Positions 31,355 through 39,330 of a stretch of 64,000 nt of DNA are shown piece by piece (the first letter of the stretch is position 1; each line of letters starts with the position of its first letter). The stretch is from Reyranella sp. GTDB taxonomy: Bacteria; Pseudomonadota; Alphaproteobacteria; Reyranellales; Reyranellaceae. The stretch spans positions 23,451 to 87,450 of the forward strand of contig NZ_JAUSBN010000009.1 of assembly GCF_030651995.1 (NCBI RefSeq), given 5' to 3'. The notes beneath the pieces were generated by a model. The model was not told where the DNA came from, did not search any database, and worked only from the letters and a program-made list of their open reading frames with translations. Position numbers and translations under genes: made by a program.

Positions 31355-31744
31355 ATGAAATCTGTATTTGGGGCACTCGCGGCTGTCCTTCTGCTGGCCG
31401 GCTGCCAGACCGGCGGCCCTCAGGAATATTCGCTGGGCGCCGGTGAGAAAGGCGTCTTCAGCTCACGCAACGCCGGCTCGCCGATTCCGCCTGAGCGCAT
31501 CAAGGGACTGGACGAGGCGCAACTGGTCGCCTTGTTCGGCGCGCCGCAGCTCGACCGAAAGGACGGAACGGCCCGCGTGCTGCGCTACAAGTCGGACGCC
31601 TGCACCCTCTTCGTGTCGATGTATCAGCGCGACGGCCAGCCCTTCAAAGCCGAGTTCGCCGACGCCTACGACACCCATCTGCGGCCGCTGCCGCCCGACC
31701 AGTGCGCCGGTTCCATCGCGGCACAGAAGAAGCGCGTCGCCTGA
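31355..31744 (+). CDS. putative lipoprotein
   Basis: A 129-residue protein with a lipoprotein signal peptide: MKSVFGALAAVLLLAGCQTG, the lipobox LAGC placing the lipidated cysteine at residue 17. The mature part contains GLDEAQLVALFGAPQLDRKD, typical of small outer-membrane-associated proteins with a SmpA/BamE-like start (compare L-x-x-L-x-G-x-P), followed by an ARVLRYKSDACTLFV strand. Function unknown. It is probably co-transcribed with the EI24 gene. Confidence 0.8.
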   Translation: MKSVFGALAAVLLLAGCQTGGPQEYSLGAGEKGVFSSRNAGSPIPPERIKGLDEAQLVALFGAPQLDRKDGTARVLRYKSDACTLFVSMYQRDGQPFKAEFADAYDTHLRPLPPDQCAGSIAAQKKRVA

Positions 31745-31758
31745 CATTGCGGTCAGGT

Positions 31759-33249
31759 TCAGGTCCCGCTTTCCCCTGACAGCCGCCGCCACAGCGCGGC
31801 GATGGCTGCGCAGGCCCGCTCCCGGGCGATCATGTCGAGATGGCCGAGGCCTGGCACCACTTCGACTGAAATGCGCGGATTGAGGTCCTTGAGTAGTGGC
31901 GCGTATTGCTCCGCCCGGAACAGTTCATCGTTCTCGCCGACGGCAATGATCATCGGCCGGTCGATGCGCGCAATCTCGCGCCGCCAGTCTCGGCTGAGCT
32001 GAAGCCCCGAGGCGAGCCGGAAGGAATAGACCGGGGTGCGAGTCTCGCTCGGCGCTGACCCCGTGGCGAAGCGCACGACCGGCAGACCCTGGAACCAGGG
32101 CATGCCGAAGCCGTCGAGGATCGAGAGCGCGATTACGCGCGGCACGGCCACGCTCACCCAGCCGCCGGAGGCGGGGCGTGTCGTGGGGGCATCCTGCGCG
32201 ATGTAGGGCGAGATCGCGAGATAGGCATCGAAGGCCTGCCGGTTGGCGCCGCTGGCCGCGCGCAGCACGAAGCCGCCGCCGGAGGAGAAGCCGATCAGCG
32301 TCTTCTGGAGTCCGGGCTTTGTGAGGCCAGCAGCCTCGAGGAAGTCCATGAGATCGTCGTCTAGCTGATTTCGATACGAGGTGTCGCCATTGGCCGTGCC
32401 GCTGCCGCCATGGCCGCGCAGGCTGATCGAATAGACCGTGGCCCCCGCCGCCTGCAGCGCCTGCGCCGACTTGTGCATAGAGATGTTGGTGCCCGACGAG
32501 CCATGGACCAGCACGACGGCGCGGTCGGGGCGGGCCGGATAGACCCGGTAGGCGAGCGACGCACCGTCGCGCGCCGCCACGCGCCGCACCGGAGGAAGCT
32601 CGGCCATGTTCCAGGTCGACATGCCGGGCAGCGAATCGCCCGCGAGCAGGCGCGGCAGTTCACCGGGACTGCTGAAGGCAATGACGCCGCCGAAGCCCGC
32701 AGCCACGGTCAGCAGGAAGATCGCCGGCGCCCAACGGAGCCGCCGGATCCAGCGGCTGGACCTAGCGCCGACACCGCCCAACCAGCCCAGGCCGATGCCG
32801 GCCACGAAGCCGCCGACACCGCCGGCCAGGGCGATCCAAGCCGGATCGGCACGAAGCGCGGGCGCCATCCCGAAGACAACGCCCAATGCGTAGCGGACGG
32901 CGAAGATCGAGATGCCGAAGACCAGCATGAACCAGCCGCCGGCGATCTCCAGCCGGCCATCGTCGAGGCGGTGCACGGTGCGGCGGCGGCCCAGCAGGTC
33001 GCCCAGCGGCAGGGCGACGGCCAACGCCACCAGCCAGGCGACCATGGCCAGCGCAGGCTGGGCGGCCTGACCAAGTCCGACGAAGGACAGGACCAAGCCG
33101 ACGACCGGCAGGATCGCCAACCGCCACAGCGGGAGCGTCCGGGCGCGCAGGCCGAGCACCCCCAGCCAGACCACGAGCATCATCAACGGCCACACCCAGA
33201 GGGGCGTGTTCGTGACGATCTGGAAGAGGATCTGGAACGGCTGCGACAT
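31759..33249 (-). CDS. membrane domain (DUF6622-like) fused to alpha/beta hydrolase
   Basis: A 496-residue protein in two parts. The first 170 or so residues hold about five transmembrane helices and begin with a segment (TNTPLWVWPLMMLVVWLGV) like DUF6622 membrane proteins. From about residue 225 an alpha/beta hydrolase follows: VVLVHGSSGT oxyanion region, nucleophile serine in GFSSGGG (about 325), acid near GENDELF and His in PGLGHLDMI. A membrane-tethered esterase or lipase is inferred. ATG 33249 is preferred to the upstream GTG at 33282 because GGAG lies at a usable distance. It is divergent from a LytTR regulator. Confidence 0.8.
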   Translation of the reverse strand: MSQPFQILFQIVTNTPLWVWPLMMLVVWLGVLGLRARTLPLWRLAILPVVGLVLSFVGLGQAAQPALAMVAWLVALAVALPLGDLLGRRRTVHRLDDGRLEIAGGWFMLVFGISIFAVRYALGVVFGMAPALRADPAWIALAGGVGGFVAGIGLGWLGGVGARSSRWIRRLRWAPAIFLLTVAAGFGGVIAFSSPGELPRLLAGDSLPGMSTWNMAELPPVRRVAARDGASLAYRVYPARPDRAVVLVHGSSGTNISMHKSAQALQAAGATVYSISLRGHGGSGTANGDTSYRNQLDDDLMDFLEAAGLTKPGLQKTLIGFSSGGGFVLRAASGANRQAFDAYLAISPYIAQDAPTTRPASGGWVSVAVPRVIALSILDGFGMPWFQGLPVVRFATGSAPSETRTPVYSFRLASGLQLSRDWRREIARIDRPMIIAVGENDELFRAEQYAPLLKDLNPRISVEVVPGLGHLDMIARERACAAIAALWRRLSGESGT

Positions 33250-33368
33250 GACGGGCTCCGCGGATGACGGCGTTGCGCTCACCTTCCGTGCGGCGCCGGT
33301 TCCGATCCATCGTCGCTGCGTGGAAGTGCTGGCGTTTTTCGCGATCTGCCGTCATTCATCCGTTCACG

Positions 33369-34187
33369 ATGCGCGAATCGCCCTACGTCCGGTCGCTCCC
33401 GTACCAGCTGCTGCCGGTACTTGGCATCGCCGTCGTCCTGGCCGTGCTCGGACCGTTCGGGACCTACGAGCGCATGGACCTGACGCAACGGCTGGCCCAT
33501 TTCGGGATCATCGGCGCCCTGAGCTGGATCCAGGTCGTCCTGCTCGCCGCCTGGTTCGGCACCATCGAGCCGATCGACCGCTGGCCGGTCGCCGGCCGGA
33601 TGACCTTGGTCGGCCTGCTGGCGGCGGTGCCCAGCACCTTCGAGGTCATCGTCGTCCATTCATGGCTGGTGAAGCCGATTCCGCTGTCGCTGGCGCCGAA
33701 GCTCTATCCGGAGAATGCCTTCCTGACGGTGGTCGTTTCGGTGATGATCGGTCTGTTCGTCGAGCAGCGCCTGCGCGCCAAGGCCGACGCCGAGCGCGAG
33801 CGAGTCGCCGCCCTGCCCGTACCCGCCGCTCCGGAGGCCAGCTCAGCCCAGTCCGCCACCCCCGACTTCCTGCGTCGGGTCCCGCCAGCCCTGGGCCGCG
33901 ACCTTCTCGCCCTCGAAATGGAGGACCACTATCTGCGCATCCACACCGCTTTGGGCAGCGACCTGGTGCTGATGCGCCTGCGCGATGCGCTGGCGGAGCT
34001 GGGGCCTGACCGCGGGCGGCAGGTTCATCGCTCGTGGTGGGTGGCGGAGGGCGCGGTCGCCTCGGTGGATCGAAGCGCCGGCCGGCTCGTCCTGGTCCTG
34101 CGCAACGGCCTGCACGTGCCGGTCAGCAAGACCCATCGCGACAGCGTCAGGGAAGCGGGCTGGCTTACCAACACTTTGTCATCCTGA
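33369..34187 (+). CDS. membrane-anchored LytTR family DNA-binding regulator
   Basis: A 272-residue protein with about four transmembrane helices in the first 140 residues (LLPVLGIAVVLAVLGPFG, GALSWIQVVLLAAWFG, TLVGLLAAVPSTFEVIVV, FLTVVVSVMIGLFV) and a C-terminal LytTR DNA-binding domain (about 170-265; LALEMEDHYLRIHTALG, VHRSWWVAEGAVA). Such proteins sense a membrane or diffusible signal and control nearby genes; the divergent membrane hydrolase is the obvious candidate target. The start is uncertain: ATG 33369 is chosen for its compact N-terminus, as longer readings add an arginine-rich stretch. The stop lies inside a palindromic repeat. Confidence 0.87.
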   Translation: MRESPYVRSLPYQLLPVLGIAVVLAVLGPFGTYERMDLTQRLAHFGIIGALSWIQVVLLAAWFGTIEPIDRWPVAGRMTLVGLLAAVPSTFEVIVVHSWLVKPIPLSLAPKLYPENAFLTVVVSVMIGLFVEQRLRAKADAERERVAALPVPAAPEASSAQSATPDFLRRVPPALGRDLLALEMEDHYLRIHTALGSDLVLMRLRDALAELGPDRGRQVHRSWWVAEGAVASVDRSAGRLVLVLRNGLHVPVSKTHRDSVREAGWLTNTLSS

Positions 34188-34259
34188 GCGAAGCGAAGGA
34201 TCTCGCGTCGGCTACGGAATCCTTTGATCGCTCGGTCAGGTCCTTCGCTTCGCTCAGGA
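34182..34259. repeat. REP-like inverted repeat with 19-base perfect arms
   Basis: Bases 34182-34200 (TCCTGAGCGAAGCGAAGGA) and 34241-34259 are perfect reverse complements separated by 40 bases. This TCCTGAGCGAAGCGAAGGA unit is a widespread intergenic repeat type. It lies between the convergent LytTR and gentisate dioxygenase genes, could fold into a long hairpin acting as a two-way terminator, and supplies the TGA stop (34185-34187) of the LytTR gene. Confidence 0.85.
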
Positions 34260-34271
34260 CGACCGTCAACC

Positions 34272-35315
34272 TCACTTGCCGCCGCGATCCTCGCGCCAGA
34301 GGTCGAGCTTCTCCTGGATCGGGCGATCGGAAAAAGAGAACAGAACGGCGTCGCTGTCGGCCCGATGCTCTACCTTGGCCCAGCTGGGCACGACGAAGTG
34401 GTCGCGCTTCTTCCAGCGCATCACCGTGTCGCCGATCCGGCTCTCGCCCGCGCCTTCGACCACCGAGAAGACCGTGCCGTCGGTGCTGCGATAGGGTGCG
34501 GTCGAGAAGCCCTTCGGGACCAGCTGCATGAAGGTGCCCATGGTGGCGATCGGGGTACCGCCGCTCGCCGGATTGACGTAGCGCAGCTTGTAGCCATGGC
34601 AGGGATCGGGCGCGCCGGCCCTGGCCAGCCCGTGCAGCGCCTCACGCGTGCGCGCATAGGGATAGTTGAAGATCGGCGAGGTCTGCTTCGAAGGCTTCCA
34701 GTCGACCGGCAGGAGACCGCTCGCGAATTTCGCGTCGGAGGTGCCCAGCGGCGTCGTCACGACCTGCTCCTCGGTCTCGCCGTTCTCCGCGAAGCCCGCG
34801 TTGAACATCGCGACCAGCGGGATGTCGAGCCCGTCCAGCCACACCATCGGCTTCGCCGACTCGTTGCCGTGATCGTGCCAGGTCCAGGTCGGCGTGATCA
34901 CGAAGTCGCCCTCGTGCATGATCGTGCGCTCGCCGTCGACCGCGGTATAGGCACCCTCGCCCTCGACGATGAAGCGCAGGGCCGACTGGGTGTGGCGATG
35001 GCTGGGCGCCACTTCGCCCGGAAGGATCAGCTGCAGGCCGGCATAGAGCGTCGGCGTGATGCAGGCGCTGCCGGTCATTGCCGGATTCTCGAGGATCAGC
35101 ACCCGCCGCACCGCTTCCTTGGCGGTGATGAGCGCCCCTGATTCCATCAGGAACGGCCGCACCTTGTCGTAGTCCCAGTGCGCGGCCTGGTACTTCGGCG
35201 CGGGCCTGGGCGGCACGAGCTGGTGCAGCGATTCCCAGAGCGGCGCCATCGAGAGGCCGCCGATACGCTCGTAGAAGTCGCGCCGCGCGTTGTTGCCGGT
35301 GGTCGGCGACGACAC
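34272..35315 (-). CDS. gentisate 1,2-dioxygenase
   Basis: A 347-residue bicupin Fe(II) dioxygenase that opens the gentisate ring to maleylpyruvate. DFYERIGGLSMAPLWESLHQLVPP at the N-terminus, PSHRHTQSALRFIVEGEGAY (first cupin, iron histidines) and TWTWHDHGNES are family hallmarks; a second cupin half follows from about residue 260. The start appears to be GTG 35315, seven bases after the C26 peptidase gene on the same strand. No maleylpyruvate isomerase or fumarylpyruvate hydrolase is in the window, so the pathway partners are elsewhere or the substrate differs. Confidence 0.92.
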   Translation of the reverse strand: MSSPTTGNNARRDFYERIGGLSMAPLWESLHQLVPPRPAPKYQAAHWDYDKVRPFLMESGALITAKEAVRRVLILENPAMTGSACITPTLYAGLQLILPGEVAPSHRHTQSALRFIVEGEGAYTAVDGERTIMHEGDFVITPTWTWHDHGNESAKPMVWLDGLDIPLVAMFNAGFAENGETEEQVVTTPLGTSDAKFASGLLPVDWKPSKQTSPIFNYPYARTREALHGLARAGAPDPCHGYKLRYVNPASGGTPIATMGTFMQLVPKGFSTAPYRSTDGTVFSVVEGAGESRIGDTVMRWKKRDHFVVPSWAKVEHRADSDAVLFSFSDRPIQEKLDLWREDRGGK

Positions 35316-35322
35316 TGAGTGC

Positions 35323-36141
35323 CTACTCGGCGGCGCGCAGCAGCGGCGCAGCGCGGGCCGTCATGCGGGCGCGGCAGGCCGCCGCGAACGCGTCGAACAG
35401 CTTCATCGAGATCGGGTTTTCGAGTGCCTTGTATTCGGGGTGCCATTGCAGCGCCAGAACGAAGCCGGGCGCGTCGGGCACGCTCAGCGCCTCGACCTGT
35501 CCGTCCTCGCAGCAGGTCGCCTCGAGTCGCGCCCGCGGCGACAGCTTGTCGACGCCCTGTGCATGCAGCGAGTTCACCCTCACGCGACGCTCGCCCAGCA
35601 GGTGCTGCAACAGGCCGCCCTCGGCGATGTCGATGTCGTGGGCGGGCGCATAGTTCACGTCCATGTCGGGCGACTTGGGCGAACGGTGATCGCGCCGGCC
35701 CTCGACCTCGTGCACGTGCTGGTGCAGCGAGCCGCCCAGCGCGACATTGACCTCCTGCAGACCGCGGCAGATCGCGAACAGCGGCACGCCGCGGTCGATC
35801 GTGTGCCGGATCAGCGGCAGGGTGGTGGAGTCGCGCGCGCGGTCGTGCAGCGTGCCGTCGCGGCTCTCCCTGCCATAGTGATGCGGCTCGACGTTGGACG
35901 GGCTGCCGGTCAGCAGAACGCCGTCGAGACTGTCGAGCAGGCGATCCATCGCCTCGAGGAAGCCTGGCTCGTCATCGCCGAACTCGGGACCGATGGCGGG
36001 GATCAGGACCGGCAGGCCACCGACGGCGCGAAGCGCCGCCTGGACATATTTCTCGCCGACCGTGTGATGCCAGCCGCCTCGACCATTTTCCTTGAGACAG
36101 GCGGAAACACCGATCAGGGGGCGTGAAGAGGAGCGAGTCAT
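35323..36141 (-). CDS. class I glutamine amidotransferase-like hydrolase (peptidase C26, PuuD-like)
   Basis: A 272-residue gamma-glutamyl-gamma-aminobutyrate hydrolase-family enzyme. RPLIGVSACLKENG opens the domain; the nucleophile cysteine lies in FAICRGLQEVNVALGG (about residue 122) and the catalytic histidine in LALQWHPEY (about 240). PuuD enzymes release GABA from gamma-glutamyl-GABA in putrescine catabolism. Here it precedes a gentisate dioxygenase by seven bases, so a gamma-glutamyl conjugate of another compound is possible. ATG 36141 (MTRSSSRPLIG) is chosen; longer readings are arginine-rich and lie over the intergenic region. Confidence 0.87.
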   Translation of the reverse strand: MTRSSSRPLIGVSACLKENGRGGWHHTVGEKYVQAALRAVGGLPVLIPAIGPEFGDDEPGFLEAMDRLLDSLDGVLLTGSPSNVEPHHYGRESRDGTLHDRARDSTTLPLIRHTIDRGVPLFAICRGLQEVNVALGGSLHQHVHEVEGRRDHRSPKSPDMDVNYAPAHDIDIAEGGLLQHLLGERRVRVNSLHAQGVDKLSPRARLEATCCEDGQVEALSVPDAPGFVLALQWHPEYKALENPISMKLFDAFAAACRARMTARAAPLLRAAE

Positions 36142-36305
36142 GGGCTGCCGGAGCGTGCAAATAGTGAGAAATTCATTCTCGCCGTTGCCCCGTCTCTTGG
36201 CAATTGCCCGGCGCCCGCTCCTGCCCCCAGCTTGTGCAGTGCTGCCCTGCATGGTACCGCCGCGCCGCAGCAAAACGTTTGTCCAAGACGATTGGAAAGA
36301 GCGCC

Positions 36306-36827
36306 ATGACGACCACCCCTCCGCCGTCCGCCCCGCCCTCCGGCCAGACCGCCCAGGCGGGCCCCGCCGCGCCGCTCACCCTGCACGGCCAGTACATCAA
36401 GGATCTGAGCTTCGAGAATCCGCGCGCGCCGCAGAGCCTGATCGAGCAGACGCAGCCGCAGCTCACCCTGAACGTGCAGGTGGCCAACCGCCAGTTCGAC
36501 ACCAAGACCTTCGAAGTGTCGCTCACGATCGAGGCCTCCGCGCATACGCCGGAGAAAGAGCCCCTGTTCATGCTCGAACTGGTCTATGCCGGCACCGTGA
36601 CCCTGGGCGACCTGCCGCCAGAAGCCTTCGGCCCGATGCTGTTCATCGAGACGCCGCGCCTGCTCTTCCCGTTCGCCCGCGCCATCGTGGCCAACGCCAC
36701 GCGCGAGGCCGGCTTCCCGCCGCTCAACATCGCGCCGGTCGATTTCGTGGCCCTCTTCCGCCAGCAGCTCGAGGCCAATGGCGGCCAGATGCCGGGCGTC
36801 CCCGCCGGCCCGGTCGGCCACGCCTGA
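36306..36827 (+). CDS. secB: protein-export chaperone SecB
   Basis: A 173-residue SecB, the tetrameric cytoplasmic chaperone that keeps preproteins unfolded and hands them to SecA. The proline/alanine-rich N-terminal tail is followed by the conserved YIKDLSFENPRAP (about 30-42), an ELVYAGTVTLG strand and a PLNIAPVDFVALFRQQL helix. ATG 36306 is chosen because the SecB core starts soon after. It converges with dnaQ, the same neighbour as in many alphaproteobacteria. Confidence 0.96.
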   Translation: MTTTPPPSAPPSGQTAQAGPAAPLTLHGQYIKDLSFENPRAPQSLIEQTQPQLTLNVQVANRQFDTKTFEVSLTIEASAHTPEKEPLFMLELVYAGTVTLGDLPPEAFGPMLFIETPRLLFPFARAIVANATREAGFPPLNIAPVDFVALFRQQLEANGGQMPGVPAGPVGHA

Positions 36828-36828
36828 G

Positions 36829-37515
36829 CTAGGCCGCGTCGGCCTTCAGCCAGAGCGGGTCGCTGATCCTGTTCAGGAACTCCGCATGCGCGGCGAGCTC
36901 GGCAGGGCTTGCCGCGTGCGGACGGGCCGGCCGGATGGGCCGGCTCTGGTCGACGAGGCCTTCGAGGCCCGCCGCCACCATCTCCGGGGCCAGTCCCAGA
37001 TCGCGCTGCCGGCCGCCGCTCAGCTCCAGATAGACTTCCGCCAGCAGCTCCGAATCGAGCAGTGCGCCGTGCTTGGTGCGCTTGGTGTTGTCGATGCCGA
37101 AGCGGTCGCACAGGGCATCGAGGCTGGCGCGCTGGCCGGGAAACTTGCGCCGCGACAGCGAAACGGTGTCGACATAGTCGTTCGCGATCCTGGGCTTGCC
37201 GGCACGGGCAAGCTCGGCGTTGAGGAAGCCCAGGTCGAACTGCGCATTGTGGATGACGAGCTGGGCTTCGCCCAGGAACGCCAGCAGTTCGTCGGCCCTG
37301 TCGGCGAACAGGGGTTTGTCGGCCAGGAATTCGTCGGTGAGGCCGTGCACTTCCTGGGCGCCGGCCGGCATCGGCATCTCGGGATTGAGGTAGAGCTGCA
37401 ACGAGCGGCCGGTGGCCACCAGGTTGACCAGCTCGATGCAGCCGATCTCGACCACGCGATGGCCGGCGAGAGGATCGAGGCCCGTGGTCTCGGTATCGAG
37501 GACGACTTCACGCAT
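36829..37515 (-). CDS. dnaQ: DNA polymerase III epsilon subunit (proofreading exonuclease)
   Basis: A 228-residue 3'-5' exonuclease of the DEDDh type that proofreads for the replicative polymerase. Exo I VVLDTETTGLDP (about 4-15), Exo II HNAQFDLGFLNAEL (about 93-106) and Exo III RTKHGALLDSELLAEVY (about 152-168) hold the catalytic acids and histidine. ATG 37515 (MREVVLDTETTG) is the standard start. Its stop lies one base from the convergent secB stop. coaE lies 25 bases upstream on the same strand. Confidence 0.96.
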   Translation of the reverse strand: MREVVLDTETTGLDPLAGHRVVEIGCIELVNLVATGRSLQLYLNPEMPMPAGAQEVHGLTDEFLADKPLFADRADELLAFLGEAQLVIHNAQFDLGFLNAELARAGKPRIANDYVDTVSLSRRKFPGQRASLDALCDRFGIDNTKRTKHGALLDSELLAEVYLELSGGRQRDLGLAPEMVAAGLEGLVDQSRPIRPARPHAASPAELAAHAEFLNRISDPLWLKADAA

Positions 37516-37540
37516 CCCGATCTTGTAGCCCGATGCGCGC

Positions 37541-38203
37541 CTACTTGCGACGCGCGCGCGCGAGCCGGGCTGTGAATTTCTCCCGCCACGGATTGGGCGG
37601 CCAGAACTGCCCGGGCAGCCCACGCAATTCGGCGACGGCCCTGCCAAGTGCCGCGCGGGTCGGCGCCAGGCCCATACCGGTCGGGATGACGATGCTGGCC
37701 TTGCGGCGCTTCAGCGAGTCCGGCGCCTGCTGACGCAGGATGCCCTCGAACTTTTCCGTCGTCATGCCGGGCCGGGCCAGCACGCGGCGGCGCTGCAGGA
37801 AGGCCGGGGCGCTGACGACCAGCGTGGCATCGACGCGGCGCTCGCCCATGCCCTCGAACAGCAGCGGGATGTCGAGCACGACCAGCTTCTCGCCCGCAAG
37901 GGCGGCCCGCCGCAGGAAGGCGCGCTGCTTGTGGCCGACCAGCGGATGAACGATCGCCTCGAGGCGCCGCAGAGCCTCCTTGTTGCCGAAGACGCGGGCG
38001 CCCAGCGCCTGACGGTCGAGTACCCCCGCCTTCACGACGCCGGGAAACGCCGCCTCGATACCGGGCAGCGCCGCACCGCCCGGCGCCTGAAGGGCGTGGA
38101 CGGCGGCATCGGCGTCGTACACGGGCACGCCCATCTCCCGCAGCATCTTCGCTGCGGTCGACTTGCCCATGCCGATCGAACCGGTCAGTCCGACGATGAC
38201 CAT
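37541..38203 (-). CDS. coaE: dephospho-CoA kinase
   Basis: A 220-residue P-loop kinase that phosphorylates dephospho-CoA in the last step of CoA synthesis. The Walker [13 protein letters not shown] is at about residues 5-16, DADAAVHAL follows, and [17 protein letters not shown] (about 110-126) is the CoA-binding stretch. The C-terminal extension (about residues 170-220) is basic and somewhat longer than usual. It is transcribed with dnaQ. In many alphaproteobacteria maf and aroE come directly before coaE; here they lie 2 kb away on the other strand. Confidence 0.95.
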   Translation of the reverse strand: MVIVGLTGSIGMGKSTAAKMLREMGVPVYDADAAVHALQAPGGAALPGIEAAFPGVVKAGVLDRQALGARVFGNKEALRRLEAIVHPLVGHKQRAFLRRAALAGEKLVVLDIPLLFEGMGERRVDATLVVSAPAFLQRRRVLARPGMTTEKFEGILRQQAPDSLKRRKASIVIPTGMGLAPTRAALGRAVAELRGLPGQFWPPNPWREKFTARLARARRK

Positions 38204-38238
38204 CTAGGGGACCATCTACGGCAACGCGTCGCGCAAGA

Positions 38239-39216
38239 TCAGGGAACCAGAACGGTCTGGCCCGTGGTCTTGCGGCCCTCAAGGTCGATATGCGCCTGGG
38301 CGGCTTCGGCCAGCGGATAGTGCTGGTCGATGGAGATCTTCACCTTGCCGCTCTTCACCATCTTGAACAGCGAGCGGGCGCTGGCCTCGAGATCGGCGCG
38401 CGTGGCGGTGTAGGCGGCGAGGCTGGGGCGCGTGACGTAGAGCGAGCCCTTGGCGTTCAGGATGCCGATCGGCACCGGCGCGACGGCGCCCGAGGCATTG
38501 CCGAACGACACCATCAGGCCGCGCGGCTGCAGGCAGTCGAGCGAGGCCGCCCAGGTGTCCTTGCCGACGCCGTCGAACACCACGGGGACGCCCTTGTTCT
38601 TGGTGATCTTCTTCACCTCGGCCACGATGTCCTGCTTCGTGTAGTCGATCACCCACTTGTAGCCGTTCTTCTTGGCGAGAGCGGCCTTCTCGGGCGACGA
38701 GGTCGTGCCGATCACCTTGTAGCCGCGCGCCTTCGCCCACTGGCCGAACAGCAGCCCGACACCGCCGGCGGCGGCGTGGAACAGGATCGTGTCGCCCTTC
38801 TTCAGCCACGCCTTGGCGGTCCGGTCGACGAGATACTCGGTCGTCATGCCCTTGAGCATGATCGCAGCGGCCTGCTCGTCGCTCACGCCCGCCGGTACCT
38901 TCACGAGCTGGTCGACGCCCATCAGGCGCTCCTGGCAGTAGGCGCCCAGCACGCCGCAATAGGCGACGCGGTCGCCCTTCTTGAAGCCCTTCACCCGGGG
39001 GCCGATCTCGACGATCACGCCTGCAGCCTCGCGGCCGACCGCGTTGGGCAGCGGCGTCTGGTAGAGGCCGGAGCGGGTGTAGACGTCGATGAAGTTCAGG
39101 CCGATGGCCGTGTGACGCAGCTTCACCTGGCCGGGACCGGGCTTGCCGACCTCGACGTCTTCGAGCTGCATCTTCTCCGGGCCGCCGTTCTCGTGAATCA
39201 GGATGGACTTGGACAT
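38239..39216 (-). CDS. quinone oxidoreductase (zinc-independent MDR)
   Basis: A 325-residue NADPH:quinone oxidoreductase of the MDR superfamily. GLNFIDVYTRSGLYQ near the N-terminus and HAAAGGVGLLFGQWAKARGY (NADPH-binding, about 145-164) are typical of QOR1; structural-zinc cysteines are missing. It should reduce quinones by one or two electrons in the cytoplasm. The start ATG 39216 is well isolated. It sits between coaE and the divergent sugar dehydrogenase gene and interrupts the usual maf-aroE-coaE order. Confidence 0.92.
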   Translation of the reverse strand: MSKSILIHENGGPEKMQLEDVEVGKPGPGQVKLRHTAIGLNFIDVYTRSGLYQTPLPNAVGREAAGVIVEIGPRVKGFKKGDRVAYCGVLGAYCQERLMGVDQLVKVPAGVSDEQAAAIMLKGMTTEYLVDRTAKAWLKKGDTILFHAAAGGVGLLFGQWAKARGYKVIGTTSSPEKAALAKKNGYKWVIDYTKQDIVAEVKKITKNKGVPVVFDGVGKDTWAASLDCLQPRGLMVSFGNASGAVAPVPIGILNAKGSLYVTRPSLAAYTATRADLEASARSLFKMVKSGKVKISIDQHYPLAEAAQAHIDLEGRKTTGQTVLVP

Positions 39217-39330
39217 TTAATAATTCTCCCCTTGCCGCGGCGGCCGAGGAACGCCTTCCGCTTGCGAACGTCGAGTATAGTGACCAGCTTTTCATGCGCC
39301 AGCCCGGCGCGGCCTTCGACAGGAGAGTTT

